DNA of 64,000 nucleotides from Daphnia pulex (Eukaryota; Arthropoda; Branchiopoda; Diplostraca; Daphniidae), in contig NC_060021.1 of assembly GCF_021134715.1 (NCBI RefSeq), positions 3,658,001 through 3,722,000 of the forward strand, in the 5' to 3' direction. Positions 21,666 to 33,107 of this stretch are shown one piece after another. Position 1 is the stretch's first letter; the number at the start of each line of letters is the position of its first letter. Both the position numbers and the translations under genes were made by a program. The notes beneath the pieces are model-generated. The model was not told the DNA's origin. It ran no database searches and saw nothing but the letters and a program-made list of their open reading frames with translations.

Positions 21666-23238
21666 TCATGTTGAAGTTGTTGCTGAGGAAGCTTCTGTTT
21701 TGGTCGAACCAGTCGACTGATTGTCGCCTCCGTGTTTACTGGTCTTCGTCGGGCCTTCGGTGACGATACACAGCCACGGGTAGAGCTCTTTCAAGCACTG
21801 CGAATATAGTTTGGATGTAATGGAAACGATTTTTCGTTAATTTTCAATTTTATACTTTTGTTCGTAAATTATATCTTAGTTTACCTCTCGATATTTAGGA
21901 TGTGAAAGAGCGTAGATGACAGGGTTGTAAGCGCAAGAAGTTTTAGCCAGAATGACGGGGAGTTCGCAAACTAGCGGAGTGATTCTAGACGCGTCTCCCC
22001 AAGTTCCCAGCATACAAACCACCGCGAACGGACTCCAGGCCATGATCCACAGAGTGACGTTAATGACGGCGACTTTAGCGATGCGGATTTCTGCTGAAAC
22101 AGCCTGCTGGTCGCTGTTGCTCCTCAGTGAAGTGACGTTCATCTTTTTGGCTTGCTGACGCAATTCATCTTCGTGGTGGAAGACAGCACGGACGATGAAA
22201 TAGTAACAGCCAACAATTACGAAGATGGGAAGGACGAATAGAAAGATAGTTGAGGCCAGAATGTGGGTTTTGTTGCTCATATCGGTGGTCAGTCCATCAA
22301 ATGAACACCTTCATATCAAACATAATTAGGTTACAAGTAGTTGATCAGTCTATCTATCGCAGTCAATTAAGTATTTATGAGAATGACTTACGTGCCCAGC
22401 ATTCCGTCCATGGCGTAGTAGCCCCATCCTACTAGTGGACACACAGCCCATCCAAAAGCCCAGATCCAAGTGAATGTGATGAGCATCACTGCTTTTGAAA
22501 ATGTCAATGGAGCTCCGTTGAAACCTTTGACGATGACATTGTACCTGGTAAAAAAATAAAATATGGTTATTTATTTAACGTTACGTAGATTCAGTTTGGG
22601 TCCATGCGCCAAGCGATATGTCAAATACGAACCTATCATAGGAGATGATAACCAGAGAGGTAATTTGACTGTATCCGCAAATAGCACCTGAAATCCGAAA
22701 TTATTTTATGAATTGCTGCTCTGTTATATTAATTCCATTAATTATTAAATTAGCAAACCGCAGAAAGCATGAATCTGGCAGCCAAGATCACCAAATTGCC
22801 AAGGTCCACCCGAAAAGAAATTGTAAACGCATTCCGGAATGAGGGAAATCATCAGCAAGAAGTCGGAGACGGCCAAGTTCATCACGAGCATATTGGCCGG
22901 TGTTCTCAATGCCGGAAAGCTTCCCAAGATTCTCAGAACCATCCAGTTGCCCCCAATTGCCACAGTACCTTTATTTATCGTAAATATAATTATTGAAAAT
23001 CTAGTGAAATAATCAACTAAGGAGAGTATTCATTGAGTTACGTACCAATGACCAAGTAGATGATACCGAAGAAGTAATACATCATGGGATGAGGGGCTTT
23101 CTGGTTATGCCAGTGAGGATGGAGGAAGCTGCGGATCTCTTCCGGAGCGAAGTTGTAGATGGTGAAGGTATCCGGAAGAGACCAGGGGTTGAAAGGTTGC
23201 TGTTGCGCCATGGCCGTCACGTTATTAGAGAGCTCCAT
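21666..23238 (-). CDS. Opsin 4, long-wavelength-type rhabdomeric opsin
   Basis: Photoreceptor GPCR. Six coding exons: 23238-23046, 22968-22759, 22687-22633, 22544-22392, 22308-21885, 21797-21666, total 1167 bases (388 residues). It has NNVT at the N-terminus, GCQIH in TM3, SYDRY (Tyr where opsins 1, 2, 3 and 7 have Trp), TCSF, LAKTS, NPVIY, HPKYR and a long Ser/Thr tail ending SATTST. The exon 2 donor reads GTTTGC, which is weak but keeps frame and matches the paralogue boundary. An AG just before the ATG (TTGACAG) suggests a leader intron. Closest to opsins 5 and 6; the last exon and 3' flank are almost identical to opsin 5. Confidence 0.95.
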
Positions 23239-23473
23239 TCTGTCAACATTATAATAAAAAATAAATAAGGAACACGTCTCCTTGCCGATAGCCTTTAAAT
23301 CGAATACTTAGAACTTTGTTGGAATAACAGATAAAAATCGTTAGCTTTATTAAAAAGTAATTGAAGTGCAAAAGATCAAATTTTTTAAGGTGGCCGGTAA
23401 ATTTTTTGCGACTTCACTGCTACGACGGTGACGACGACTGCTGCAACAGTAACGAGTGACCCCAATGGTATCA

Positions 23474-23625
23474 CCTTTTATACTGAAACGAACTCGTGAT
23501 CTTTTGCATCTTAGATTCCGTCTCGCCGTCTGCGTGATAAATTCAATTAGTGTCGTGTGAGGGTTTTCAAGCTTTTTTTTTTTAATTTTAGGCCACACAG
23601 TATGAGACATTTGCTAATTGGATAG
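23474..23625 (-). promoter_or_regulatory. Opsin 4 promoter region
   Basis: Minus-strand GTATAAAAGG box at 23474-23483. The minus strand reads TAATTGAATTT at 23539-23549, one base off RCSI, and TAATTGGATAG lies at 23615-23625. The leader between TATA box and ATG (CGACTTCACTGCTACGACGG on the plus strand) is shared with opsins 5 and 6. Confidence 0.55.
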
Positions 23626-26288
23626 TGTCTCCTTTTGCACGTTTTACTTGCTCTAACAAGTAAATTTTTAACACAACTTCAATGGTATATTAGTCAGATG
23701 AAATAATTGTATGATGTTCAAACTGAGACGGAATTAGTCATTTCTCAACCCTGGCCTTTCGTCAAAGTCTCTCCTTGCAATGGTTTCGCTATAAGTCCTT
23801 CCTTGTGGGGAACCAGGGACGTGATATTTGAACGCCCTTTGTTTCTCTAATTTTTTAAGATCTACAGCAAATGCCAGGTGAGTATTATTGCCACCAATTC
23901 TTAACTAAGTCTTGCGGAAAGGTCATACTAACCTTTGAATTAGTCCCTTTTGTCTTAAGAAATGGTGTAATAGCAAAGGCTTCTTTTGACTGATTGTGTC
24001 ACTCGTTTGCGACTTGGCGCTAATGGCGAGCAGGTGCTGATGATGGTTATAAGGTAAGCAATTGTCAGGCTGGCCCTTCTCAGTTGTCATCCGTCTCTGA
24101 GTTCAGTAGGTTTCATAAAAACGTGTTTCTTTGTACGCTATTTGTCTATTTTCCGGCCGGACATGTACGTTTTTATGAAACCTGCTGGCCATTGCTGTCC
24201 TTCGATCTTGCTGCTCCACCACGACGATTTTCAGAATTACCATCCAATTTCAACTATTTTGGTTGTCAACCACGTCGACATGTAGGCCTAGCACACACAA
24301 GTAAGTACCGGTCTACGAAAATTGTATATTTCTGTTGGAAAAAAGGGTTTTGTGTTAATTGAAAAATTAATTGTCCTTAACTGTTATCAAACATACTTTA
24401 CGTTCTTATCCGTTGGTAAATTTTTATTTTTATTTTTTTTTTAATTATCAAAAGGGTATCATAGTTTGCAGATCTTTTGAAGTACGTATTTCAATTCCCT
24501 TCCCCCTAATGCTGTGGATCTTGTTCTAATTAAAGTGGGTAGGGCCTAGCGAGTACCGAGAAGCGACGAAAACAAAATAATAATCTCGAACTATTAACAC
24601 GGAAACTTTTGTCACCTCCGTTAGATCGATTATTTCATTGAGTACGGTAATGAAACAACGGATATCTCTATTATGAACTCCAAAGGCATTGGACAAAAAT
24701 CCATAAGTTAAGACAGTTACCACAGCATTCCCGCACTCCAGTGTTCTTGCTTATTGAAATAAGTATAAGCCCTACATGCTGCCAACGTTTAAATAGCGTG
24801 AAGCATTGGGGCAGAATTCTGGGAACGAAGACAAAATAGCAAACCGTAGCAAACTATGAAAGGAATAGTGTAAAACACGTACTCCTAGTCTCCTACACCC
24901 TAAGTGTAAATACAGCAGAGCCATTTTTTCTTTGACGTAGAAAGACGGCAACCTTGACGCGGTAGCTAATAAACCACAATACCTGTAGACAATGACAACA
25001 CGGCGGCGTGTTTGGTTTGTTGTGTTGCGTTTGACGCGATCAAATGAAGAACCACACTTGCAGAGACGTATTGCACAGCTTATCGAAACTTAACGAGACG
25101 AAAAACTGGGTGAATAAGTAAATACCCTTTACACCCACTTTTCCGTTTCATTATAAGTTCTGCTGTTCGCCAGTGCGAACGCACCTTTAGACTTTTCCAC
25201 ATCACCTCCTAGTTCATTGGAACGTCACCCAACCCCAACGCAAAAGTTACTTCATTTTTTTCTCGAATCTTTTTTTTTTTGTTATCTTACCCCTCTCGTT
25301 GCGCAATAAAAAGAGATTGGTTTTATTTGAAAACCACGCCCTTATTTCTTTTTTCTCCTTTCCGCGGGTATACTCTTTATATTTCACGGAGATAAGAGTT
25401 GATGAAATAAGATTGTCATTCTCATATGTTGTCATAGTAAATTTAAAAAAAAAATTCTATTTTTTTGAATGCATGCTGGGTCGTATATTTTGATCGCTAT
25501 AAACTGTAAGGTACAGACAATGTGGAATATATAATTGTGTTACGTAAATTCTTAATGCAGTAATATTAATACAGTTTCATGATATTATATATTTAACAGG
25601 TTGTCTCCTATTTACCTCAAGCCTGATTCACGCTCGTCGCCAACTATATAGCTTCAAACAAATGCGGGTAAATATGCTTAAGATTTCCACTCCGATGTCT
25701 CTTATGTGAATTTCACTTCAATCGGGATTGAAGACTAATAAGGCTTGAAACAATCTATAAGTCAAAGTTTAAGAGGGGAGTGAAATTCGGTAGATAAAAA
25801 GTTTCGACTCGAGATAGTTTGCGGATGCTTTTCTGTTGTAAGTAGAGTACAGACCAACAGAGAATTTCTGACGGAAAAGTTCCAAAATTATCTTTTGAAA
25901 ACCTATTTTGTTCAAATAGTTCGGCCGCAATTTGTGGAACTGAAATCGCTGTTGTGTGCGAGTCTATCTTTCAAACATTATTATAACACATTCTATCTGG
26001 AAGAGAATCAGTCGAAGTAACATTTTAAAACTTATTGCCGATTACGTCAAAGCTTCTAAGAGATTAAGACTATTGAGAACCAGGCCTTGTGTAAACTAAA
26101 TGGATCAAAAAGGGGGTAACGGGTTGTTAGAAGAGATATGTATGAATCAAGAAACGACCCCATTTGGCAGAGAATTCCTGCCCCCTCTCAAAAGGGCCAT
26201 TTCTTTCCAGTTTCCAGTGTCAAAATGAATAGGAAGAGCGTGAGTCCAGTTGATGTGCTTTCGTAACATTGAAATGTTTTCAAAAAGC
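23626..26288. other. Intergenic between opsins 4 and 5
   Basis: No complete gene. 23700-24250 is a diverged copy of the region upstream of opsin 5 (28350-28900). The 25471-25680 block matches that at 20845. The rest is AT-rich and unassigned. Confidence 0.4.
24108..24183. repeat. 76-bp foldback insertion
   Basis: AGGTTTCATAAAAACG (24108-24123) is mirrored exactly by CGTTTTTATGAAACCT (24168-24183). It sits where the homologous sequence upstream of opsin 5 carries the ATG of a possible plus-strand gene, and GCTGGCC resumes directly after it in both copies. Confidence 0.6.
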
Positions 26289-27876
26289 TCATGTTGAAGT
26301 TGTTGCTGAGGAAGCTTCTGTTTTGGTCGAACCAGTCGACTGATTGTCGCTTCCGTGTTTGCTAGTCTTCTTGTCTTCGGTGACAATACACAGCCATGGG
26401 TAGAGCTCTTTCAAGCACTGCGAATAGTTTATAATGAAAAAACGATGGCAATTTGATTATTGAATACATTTTTGTAGAGAATTTTTTTTTAAATTTGTCC
26501 CTGTAGAATTCATTGACGAGTTTACCTCTCGATATTTAGGATGTGAAAGAGCGTAGATGACGGGATTGTAAGCGCAAGAAGTTTTAGCCAGAATGACGGG
26601 GAGTTCGCAAACTAGCGGAGTGATTCTAGACGCGTCTCCCCAGGTGCCAATCAGACAAACGATGGCAAAGGGACTCCAGGCCATAATCCACAGCGTGACG
26701 TTAATGACGGCGACTTTAGCGATGCGGATTTCTGCCGAAACAGCCTGTTGCTCGCTGTTGCTCCTCAGTGAAGTGACGTTCATCTTTTTGGCTTGCTGAC
26801 GCAATTCATCTTCGTGGTGGAAAACAGCACGGACGATGAAATAGTAACAGCCAATGATAATGAAGACGGGAATCATGAAAAGAAAGATGGTAGTGGCGAG
26901 GATGTGTGACTTATTGTTCATGTTAGTGGTCACTCCGTCAAAAGAGCATCTGAAAAGTTTTTTTTTGTAAAATAATTAACTTTTAGATTTTCCATAACTA
27001 ACTGTTAAGTAACTCACGTTCCGAGCATTCCGTCCATGGCGTAGTAGCCCCATCCAACGAGAGGTGATACGGACCATCCAAAAGCCCAGATCCAAGTGAA
27101 TGTGATGAGCATCACTGCTTTGGAAAATGTCAATGGAGCTCCGTTGAAACCTTTGACAATGACATTGTACCTGGTATATAAGGAAAATTATGGTTATTTT
27201 ACATAGATTCAATTTGATCGAAATGCGTCAAGCAATATATCAAATACGAACCGATCATAGGAGATGATCACCAGAGTGGTAATTTGACTGTATCCGCAAA
27301 TGGCACCTAGAATGCAAAAACATCTTTGATAAAATGCTGTCCTATTGGTTCAGAGAAGAAAATTAGCATTAACTAACCGCAGAAAGCGTGAATCTGGCAG
27401 CCGAGATCGCCGAATTGCCAAGGTCCGCCCGTAAAGAAATTGTAGACGCATTCCGGAATAAGTGTGATCATCAGCAAGAAGTCGGAGACGGCCAGGTTCA
27501 TCACGAGCATATTGGCTGGTGTTCTCAGTGCCGGAAAGCTTCCCAAGATTCTCAGAACCATCCAGTTGCCACTGATAGCCACAGTGCCTTGAATTGTTCA
27601 AAATCCGCGCCATTTAGTTAAGGAGGAATAATATTTAGACAAAGATTTGATTTGTAGAATCAATATCTCATAATTATACACACCAATGACCAAGTAGATG
27701 ATTCCGAAAAAGTAATACATCATGGGATGAGGGGCTTTCTGGTTATGCCAGTGAGGATGGAGGAAGCTGCGGATCTCTTCCGGAGCGAAGTTGTAGATGG
27801 TGAAGGTATCCGGAAGAGACCAGGGGTTGAAAGGTTGCTGTTGCGCCATGGCCGTCACGTTACTATGGAGCTCCAT
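26289..27876 (-). CDS. Opsin 5, long-wavelength-type rhabdomeric opsin
   Basis: Photoreceptor GPCR. Six coding exons: 27876-27684, 27587-27378, 27306-27252, 27170-27018, 26949-26526, 26417-26289, total 1164 bases (387 residues), all GT-AG. It has SNVT at the N-terminus, GCQIH, SYDRY with a split Arg codon, TCSF, LAKTS, NPVIY, HPKYR and a tail ending SATTST. Exons 1-2, intron 1 and the promoter are nearly identical to opsin 6. The last exon and 3' flank are nearly identical to opsin 4, so the gene is a mosaic. An acceptor-like TTGACAG precedes the ATG. Confidence 0.95.
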
Positions 27877-28130
27877 TCTGTCAATATGTATTAATCAATA
27901 ATAAATATTGCTAGTGATAGCCAAGTGTATATTAAATGAATATAGGGAAATCAATTACTTAGAAGTTTGTTGTAATAACTGATGAAAATCGTTAGCGCTA
28001 AAATGAATTGAAGTGCGAAAGATGTTCTATCGTTTGATGTTGGTCAACAAAGGAGTTAGTTATTGTGACTTCACTGCTACGACGGTGACGACGACTGCTG
28101 CAACAGTGAAGAGTGACCCCAACCGTGTTT

Positions 28131-28278
28131 CCTTTTATACTGAAACGAACTCGTGATCTTTCGCATCTTAGAATTTGTCTCCAACTACTTGATAAATTGA
28201 ATTAGTGTCGTGTGAGGGATTTGAAGCTTTTTTTTTAATCTTCGGCCACACAGTTTGAGACATTTGCTAATTGGATAG
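28131..28278 (-). promoter_or_regulatory. Opsin 5 promoter region
   Basis: Minus-strand GTATAAAAGG at 28131-28140. The plus strand reads AAATTGAATTA at 28194-28204 and TAATTGGATAG at 28268-28278, RCSI-like motifs at spacings similar to opsin 4. Confidence 0.55.
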
Positions 28279-28750
28279 TGTCTCCATTTTGCACGCTTTT
28301 TCTTTCTGAAATAAGTCAATCTCCTTAGTAAAGTTCAACAGGGAATATTCTGATGAGTAATAATTGTTGCAGCAGACGGACGGAATTAGTCAATGATCTT
28401 CTCAACCCTGGCCTTTTTCAAAGGTTCTACTTGAAATGGTTTCGTTGTAGGTCCTTCCCTGCGGGGAATAACCGAGGACGTAATATTTGAACGCCCTTTC
28501 TTTCTCTCATTTTTAAAAAATTAGAAATGTCAGGTGAGTATTAATGCCTTATTCCCTTTCGCCTAAGAAATGAGGCCCCATGTAAAGGTCACGCTAACCT
28601 TTGAATTAGTCGCCTTTGTCTTAAGAAAATGGAATTTCCAGGGCTTCCTTTTTACTGATTGACTTGCGTTGACGAGGGTGATCTTTAGTGTGTCGTCTTG
28701 TGTTGAAGAAAGCTAGGCAGAGTCTGTAGGACCAGAAGAGATACGGTAGT

Positions 28751-28893
28751 TATAAAGTGAGGGATGGTTGAGCCAACACTTTCAGTTGTTATCCATCAGA
28801 GCTACCATGCTGGCCTGGAAGGTTGTTGCTCTCCGACTTGCACTCCTGCAGCTCAGCATCTACCTTAATAGGTACTCCTCCTTCACACCACAG
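28751..28893 (+). CDS. Possible first exon of a small divergent plus-strand gene (partial)
   Basis: A plus-strand TATAAAG box (28751-28757) is followed about 30 bases later by TCAGTT, an initiator-like site, then ATG at 28807 and a 29-codon frame starting MLAWKVVALRLALLQLSIYL. It ends at a good donor, CAG|GTAAAC, after 28893. The hydrophobic N-terminus looks like a signal peptide. Later exons were not found. A paralogous copy upstream of opsin 4 has the TATA-like region, but a foldback insertion sits at the ATG position. Product unknown; the gene may be dead or may be chance. Confidence 0.3.
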
Positions 28894-31051
28894 GTAAACA
28901 TCAGAATACTCGTATACCGAATATTAGACACTAGGATTCATATCGATAGATTCCAGCGGCAACATTGAATCAGCAAACTGAAATTGCTTGCCAGATTTTA
29001 TTAATTTTCATCCATCCCGTGATCTTCAGTTTATTAGCCGAAGGTTGTTGTCATGTAGTTAACTCCTCTCTAAAGCTACCATACGTTTTGATTGAACATC
29101 TATGTCCTTCGTTGAATTGGGCAATCAAATTGTACTCGCTCTTTTCTAAAGAGCGTTATGCTTTTTTTTTTAAGAAAAAAAAACTATTTGTTTGGTGATT
29201 AGGGCAAAAAAAAGGGGGGGGGTCGTTCTTTTCTAAAGAGCTTTCATAATGTTTCTAAAATTCTAATCTACGTACGTATATTTAATTTTTGCTTATTATT
29301 TTTAGATGTTTATATTTAGATTTATAATTGAAGCGCAGTAAATCGCCTGGGATACAATAACAAAGTACAGGAACTTTTTGACCTTTTCGACTGTGATATC
29401 CTTTCCCAACTTGTCCTGTCATGGTTCTTTTCAAAAACACCTTCCCTTCGCACGCACTCAAGTGAAGGAAAAAGTGACCGGACGAACGGGCGATATGTCT
29501 CCGACGAAGCTATCGGGTTACAAGGTTTTATGGCTTGACTGATGGTACCAGACTACCAGCGTCTCAGTTAGAATTCTTTATTAGTAGGCTAATGATTTAA
29601 CAAAATACCACTTGAAATGTAGAAGCGCACATCCGTACTTAAAGAATGGATCTGAAAATGATTTAAAGAATACTTGACTATACAGTTCCGAATTTAGCTT
29701 TTCTCTAACGATATGTCTCTTAGTTTAGCTTATTGTCTACTCTTGAGTCACTGCAAATGACGGCAAATGAATTTTAGCGACATTTATTGACTGCGGTGAC
29801 GTTGTTGTATTATTAAGGGAAGATAAAAATAGTTTCAAAACATTAAAGTAACTAATCAATGTCCTTTGTCTCGCCCTATAGTATAAGTCAAACGAGTTTT
29901 GATCAAGGAACAGGCCAATATTGACTCCTATTTAATGTTACTATATTCTTTTTAGCGAATTTTAATGTTACGAAGTTTTACTCAGATAATAATAAGTTTG
30001 ATATACTAAAGCGCACGCCATCTCTTGAATCCTTTGCATATATTTTTTGAAATTTTTCAGTGATATTCAAAAACGATTATAAAAGATATTCTTGAAAACT
30101 GAATGCCCTGTAGCTAATTATTTTCTCAATCGAATAAAGTGAAAAAAAAAATAAATCAATGAAATCCTTAACAAATAATGGAAGAATCTTTTTCTTTATC
30201 ACAGGTAGCCTCACCTTTCATCCTATTGGCGGTTGATGTGTTTCACAGGAATGATAGTGCATACCGCTATTTGCATGAAATCGATCTCATGTCGAAAGAT
30301 TGAACATACAACACAGTGTATCAAGAGTTTAAACTGTATAGCGCTAACTATACTAGCTGCGCACTAGTCAAACCATTAAACCAACTCAAAATAAAAAAAA
30401 AAATGTGAAAATCACAGTTGCCCACGGTAAGTTACGTTTTTCCTGTGCCATGCATACCTAATGCCCCGGTAAGTATCCTCTCACGTTTCTGGGTACTTGA
30501 GACTCATGCTAAGCCTTTAAATATCAAACGACCATTCACGGATATATTCTCGCCCCATAAAGCCCCTAAAAACCAGACAGTTATCGGTTAACAGTTAACA
30601 GTTTACGTCCAAGGCGGGATTCCACTCCAACCAGACAAATAAGAAAATATAGAGAAGAACAAAGTGCATTTTTTCTGGTGATATGCTGGGTTTCGTATAT
30701 TTCGATTTCCGTGTTATCGTGACTCAACAACAATTAGTATCGACGATATCGCGGTAAGCTATTATATAATTTTGCGTGCATGACTAACACATTGCATAAT
30801 AGTTACGATATGTATGGGGTATGTTCTAGGTGTCCTATATACTTTTAAAGAAGACCAGATGTTCAAAAAGAATACAGGTTACAAGGAGACGATATGCCCT
30901 ATGATATTTATATGTATGGATCGATAACAATTTTCCGCGTTTCGCCCATATTCCGTTCCAGTTTCCAGTGTCGTAGTTAATCTTTAAACCGCGCAATAAA
31001 TCGAGCCCAGCAATAGCGAGTTTGTGTCAACATTCCGGTAGATCATTTCGA
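28894..31051. other. Intergenic between opsins 5 and 6
   Basis: No gene recognised. CTTTTCTAAAGAGC occurs twice (about 29139 and 29228) around homopolymer runs. ATATGCTGGGTTTCGTATA near 30681 is a weak match to blocks downstream of opsins 4 and 5. Confidence 0.4.
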
Positions 31052-32637
31052 TTAGCCTTGAGTTGTTGCGGAAGCTTCCGTCTTCGTTGAATTAGTCGAT
31101 TGGTCATCACCTCCGTGCTGCTTGCTGCTGCTCTTTTTCGTTTCGACCACTATGCAGAGCCACGGGTAGAGCTCTTTCAAGCACTGCGCATGGAATAGAT
31201 GTGGTAAGATCGAATTCCCCCTTTTCATTTAAAGTATGTTACAGCTTTTTAACCATTGACTCATTTTACCTCTCGATATTTAGGATGTGAAAGAGCGTAG
31301 ATGACAGGGTTGTAAGCACAGGACGTCTTAGACAAGATGACGGGGAGTTCGCAAACTAGCGGAGTAATTTTAGACACGTCTCCCCAGGTGCCAATCAGGC
31401 AAACAACCGCGAAAGGACTCCAGGCCATGATCCACAGCGTGACGTTAATGATAGCGACTTTAGCGATGCGGATTTCTGCCGAAACAGCCTGTTGCTCGCT
31501 GTTGCTCCTCAGTGAAGTGACGTTCATCTTTTTGGCTTGCTGACGCAATTCATCTTCGTGGTGGAAAACAGCACGGACGATGAAATAGTAGCAGCTGATG
31601 ATGATCAAGACGGGAAAGACGAACATGAAGGTGAAGCAAGTGAGAATGTGGCTCTTGTTGCTAATGTTGGTGGTTACTCCATCAAAGGAGCATCTTTTTT
31701 AACAAAATTGGGCGTTAGTTCGCCATTAAGTCATTAACCGCGCCAGAATAGCTATACTAGCTATAGTGCCTTACGTTCCGAGCATTCCGTCCATGGCGTA
31801 GTAACCCCATCCAACGAGAGGGCCAACCGACCACCCAAAGGCCCAGATCCAAGTTAAGGTGATGAACACAATCGCTTTAGAGAAAGTCAATGGATTTGCG
31901 TTGAAACCCTTGACAATGACGTTGTACCTATTATAGTTCAATTATTTTTTTAAAGTTTGGATTTTAATTTACAGTGTCAAATGTTATTCACGAACCGATC
32001 ATAGGAGATGAGCACCAAGGTCGTAATTTGACTATAACCGCACAGGGCACCTGCAATTAGACGTCAGATTGTTCTAAAAGTTGTTCGACTACACATTTAT
32101 CACGATTTCATCGGAGCCTAAACGTATTAACTAACCGCAGAAAGCGTGAATCTGGCAGCCGAGATCGCCGAATTGCCAAGGTCCGCCCGTAAAGAAATTG
32201 TAGACGCATTCCGGAATAAGTGTGATCATCAGCAAGAAGTCGGACACGGCCAGGTTCATCACGAGCATATTGGCCGGTGTTCTCAGTGCCGGGAAGCTTC
32301 CCAAGATTCTCAGTACCATCCAGTTGCCACTGATAGCCACAGTTCCTTGAATTGTTCAAAATCCGCGCCATTTAGTTAAAGGGGAATAATATTTAGACAA
32401 TAAAGATTTGATTTGTAGAATCAATATATCATAATTATACACACCAATGACCAAGTAGATGATTCCGAAAAAGTAATACATCATGGGATGAGGGGCTTTC
32501 TGGTTATGCCAGTGAGGATGGAGGAAGCTGCGGATCTCTTCCGGAGCGAAGTTGTAGATGGTGAAGGTATCCGGAAGAGACCAGGGGTTGAAAGGTTGCT
32601 GTTGCGCCATGGCCGTCACGTTACTATGGAGCTCCAT
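31052..32637 (-). CDS. Opsin 6, long-wavelength-type rhabdomeric opsin
   Basis: Photoreceptor GPCR. Six coding exons: 32637-32445, 32345-32136, 32050-31996, 31927-31775, 31693-31270, 31183-31052, total 1167 bases (388 residues). It has SNVT, GCQIH, SYDRY, TCSF, LSKTS with the chromophore Lys (Ser instead of Ala before it, as in opsin 7), NPVIY and HPKYR. The tail carries a short SSSKQHGG insertion and ends ATTQG, as in opsin 2. In exon 5 the Met that follows TCSF in the other genes is Ile. The 5' half and promoter are nearly identical to opsin 5, and the 3' half is clearly diverged. Confidence 0.95.
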
Positions 32638-32891
32638 TCTGTCAATATGTATTAATCAATAATAAATATTGCTAGTGATAGCCAAGTGTATATTAAATGA
32701 ATATAGGGAAATCAATTACTTAGAAGTTTGTTGTAATAACTGATGAAAATCGTTAGCGCTAAAATGAATTGAAGTGCGAAAGATGTTCTATCGTTTGATG
32801 TTGGTCAACAAAGGAGTTAGTTATTGCGACTTCACTGCTACGACGGTGACGACGACTGCTGCAACAGTGAAGAGTGACCCCAACCGTGTTT

Positions 32892-33107
32892 CCTTTTATA
32901 CTGAAACGAACTCGTGACTAGCAAACTTTTGTGACTAGGATGTCGTGTGTAAGGTGGTCGCTGTACGAGGTGCTAACCTTCACATCTTTCCAGTGAAAGG
33001 ATGTATTACAGTGTAAGAAAGGCTCGATAAATTAAATTAGCACTGATTAAAAAATTGTATGTCTGCGTTGTTCGCAGCATAGTAAATGACCTATTGAAAT
33101 TGGATTA
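32892..33107 (-). promoter_or_regulatory. Opsin 6 promoter region
   Basis: Minus-strand GTATAAAAGG at 32892-32901, in a stretch shared with opsin 5 up to about 32915. Beyond the breakpoint the sequence is unrelated to opsin 5, yet AAATTAAATTA (33029-33039) and AAATTGGATTA (33097-33107) provide RCSI-like motifs. Confidence 0.45.
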
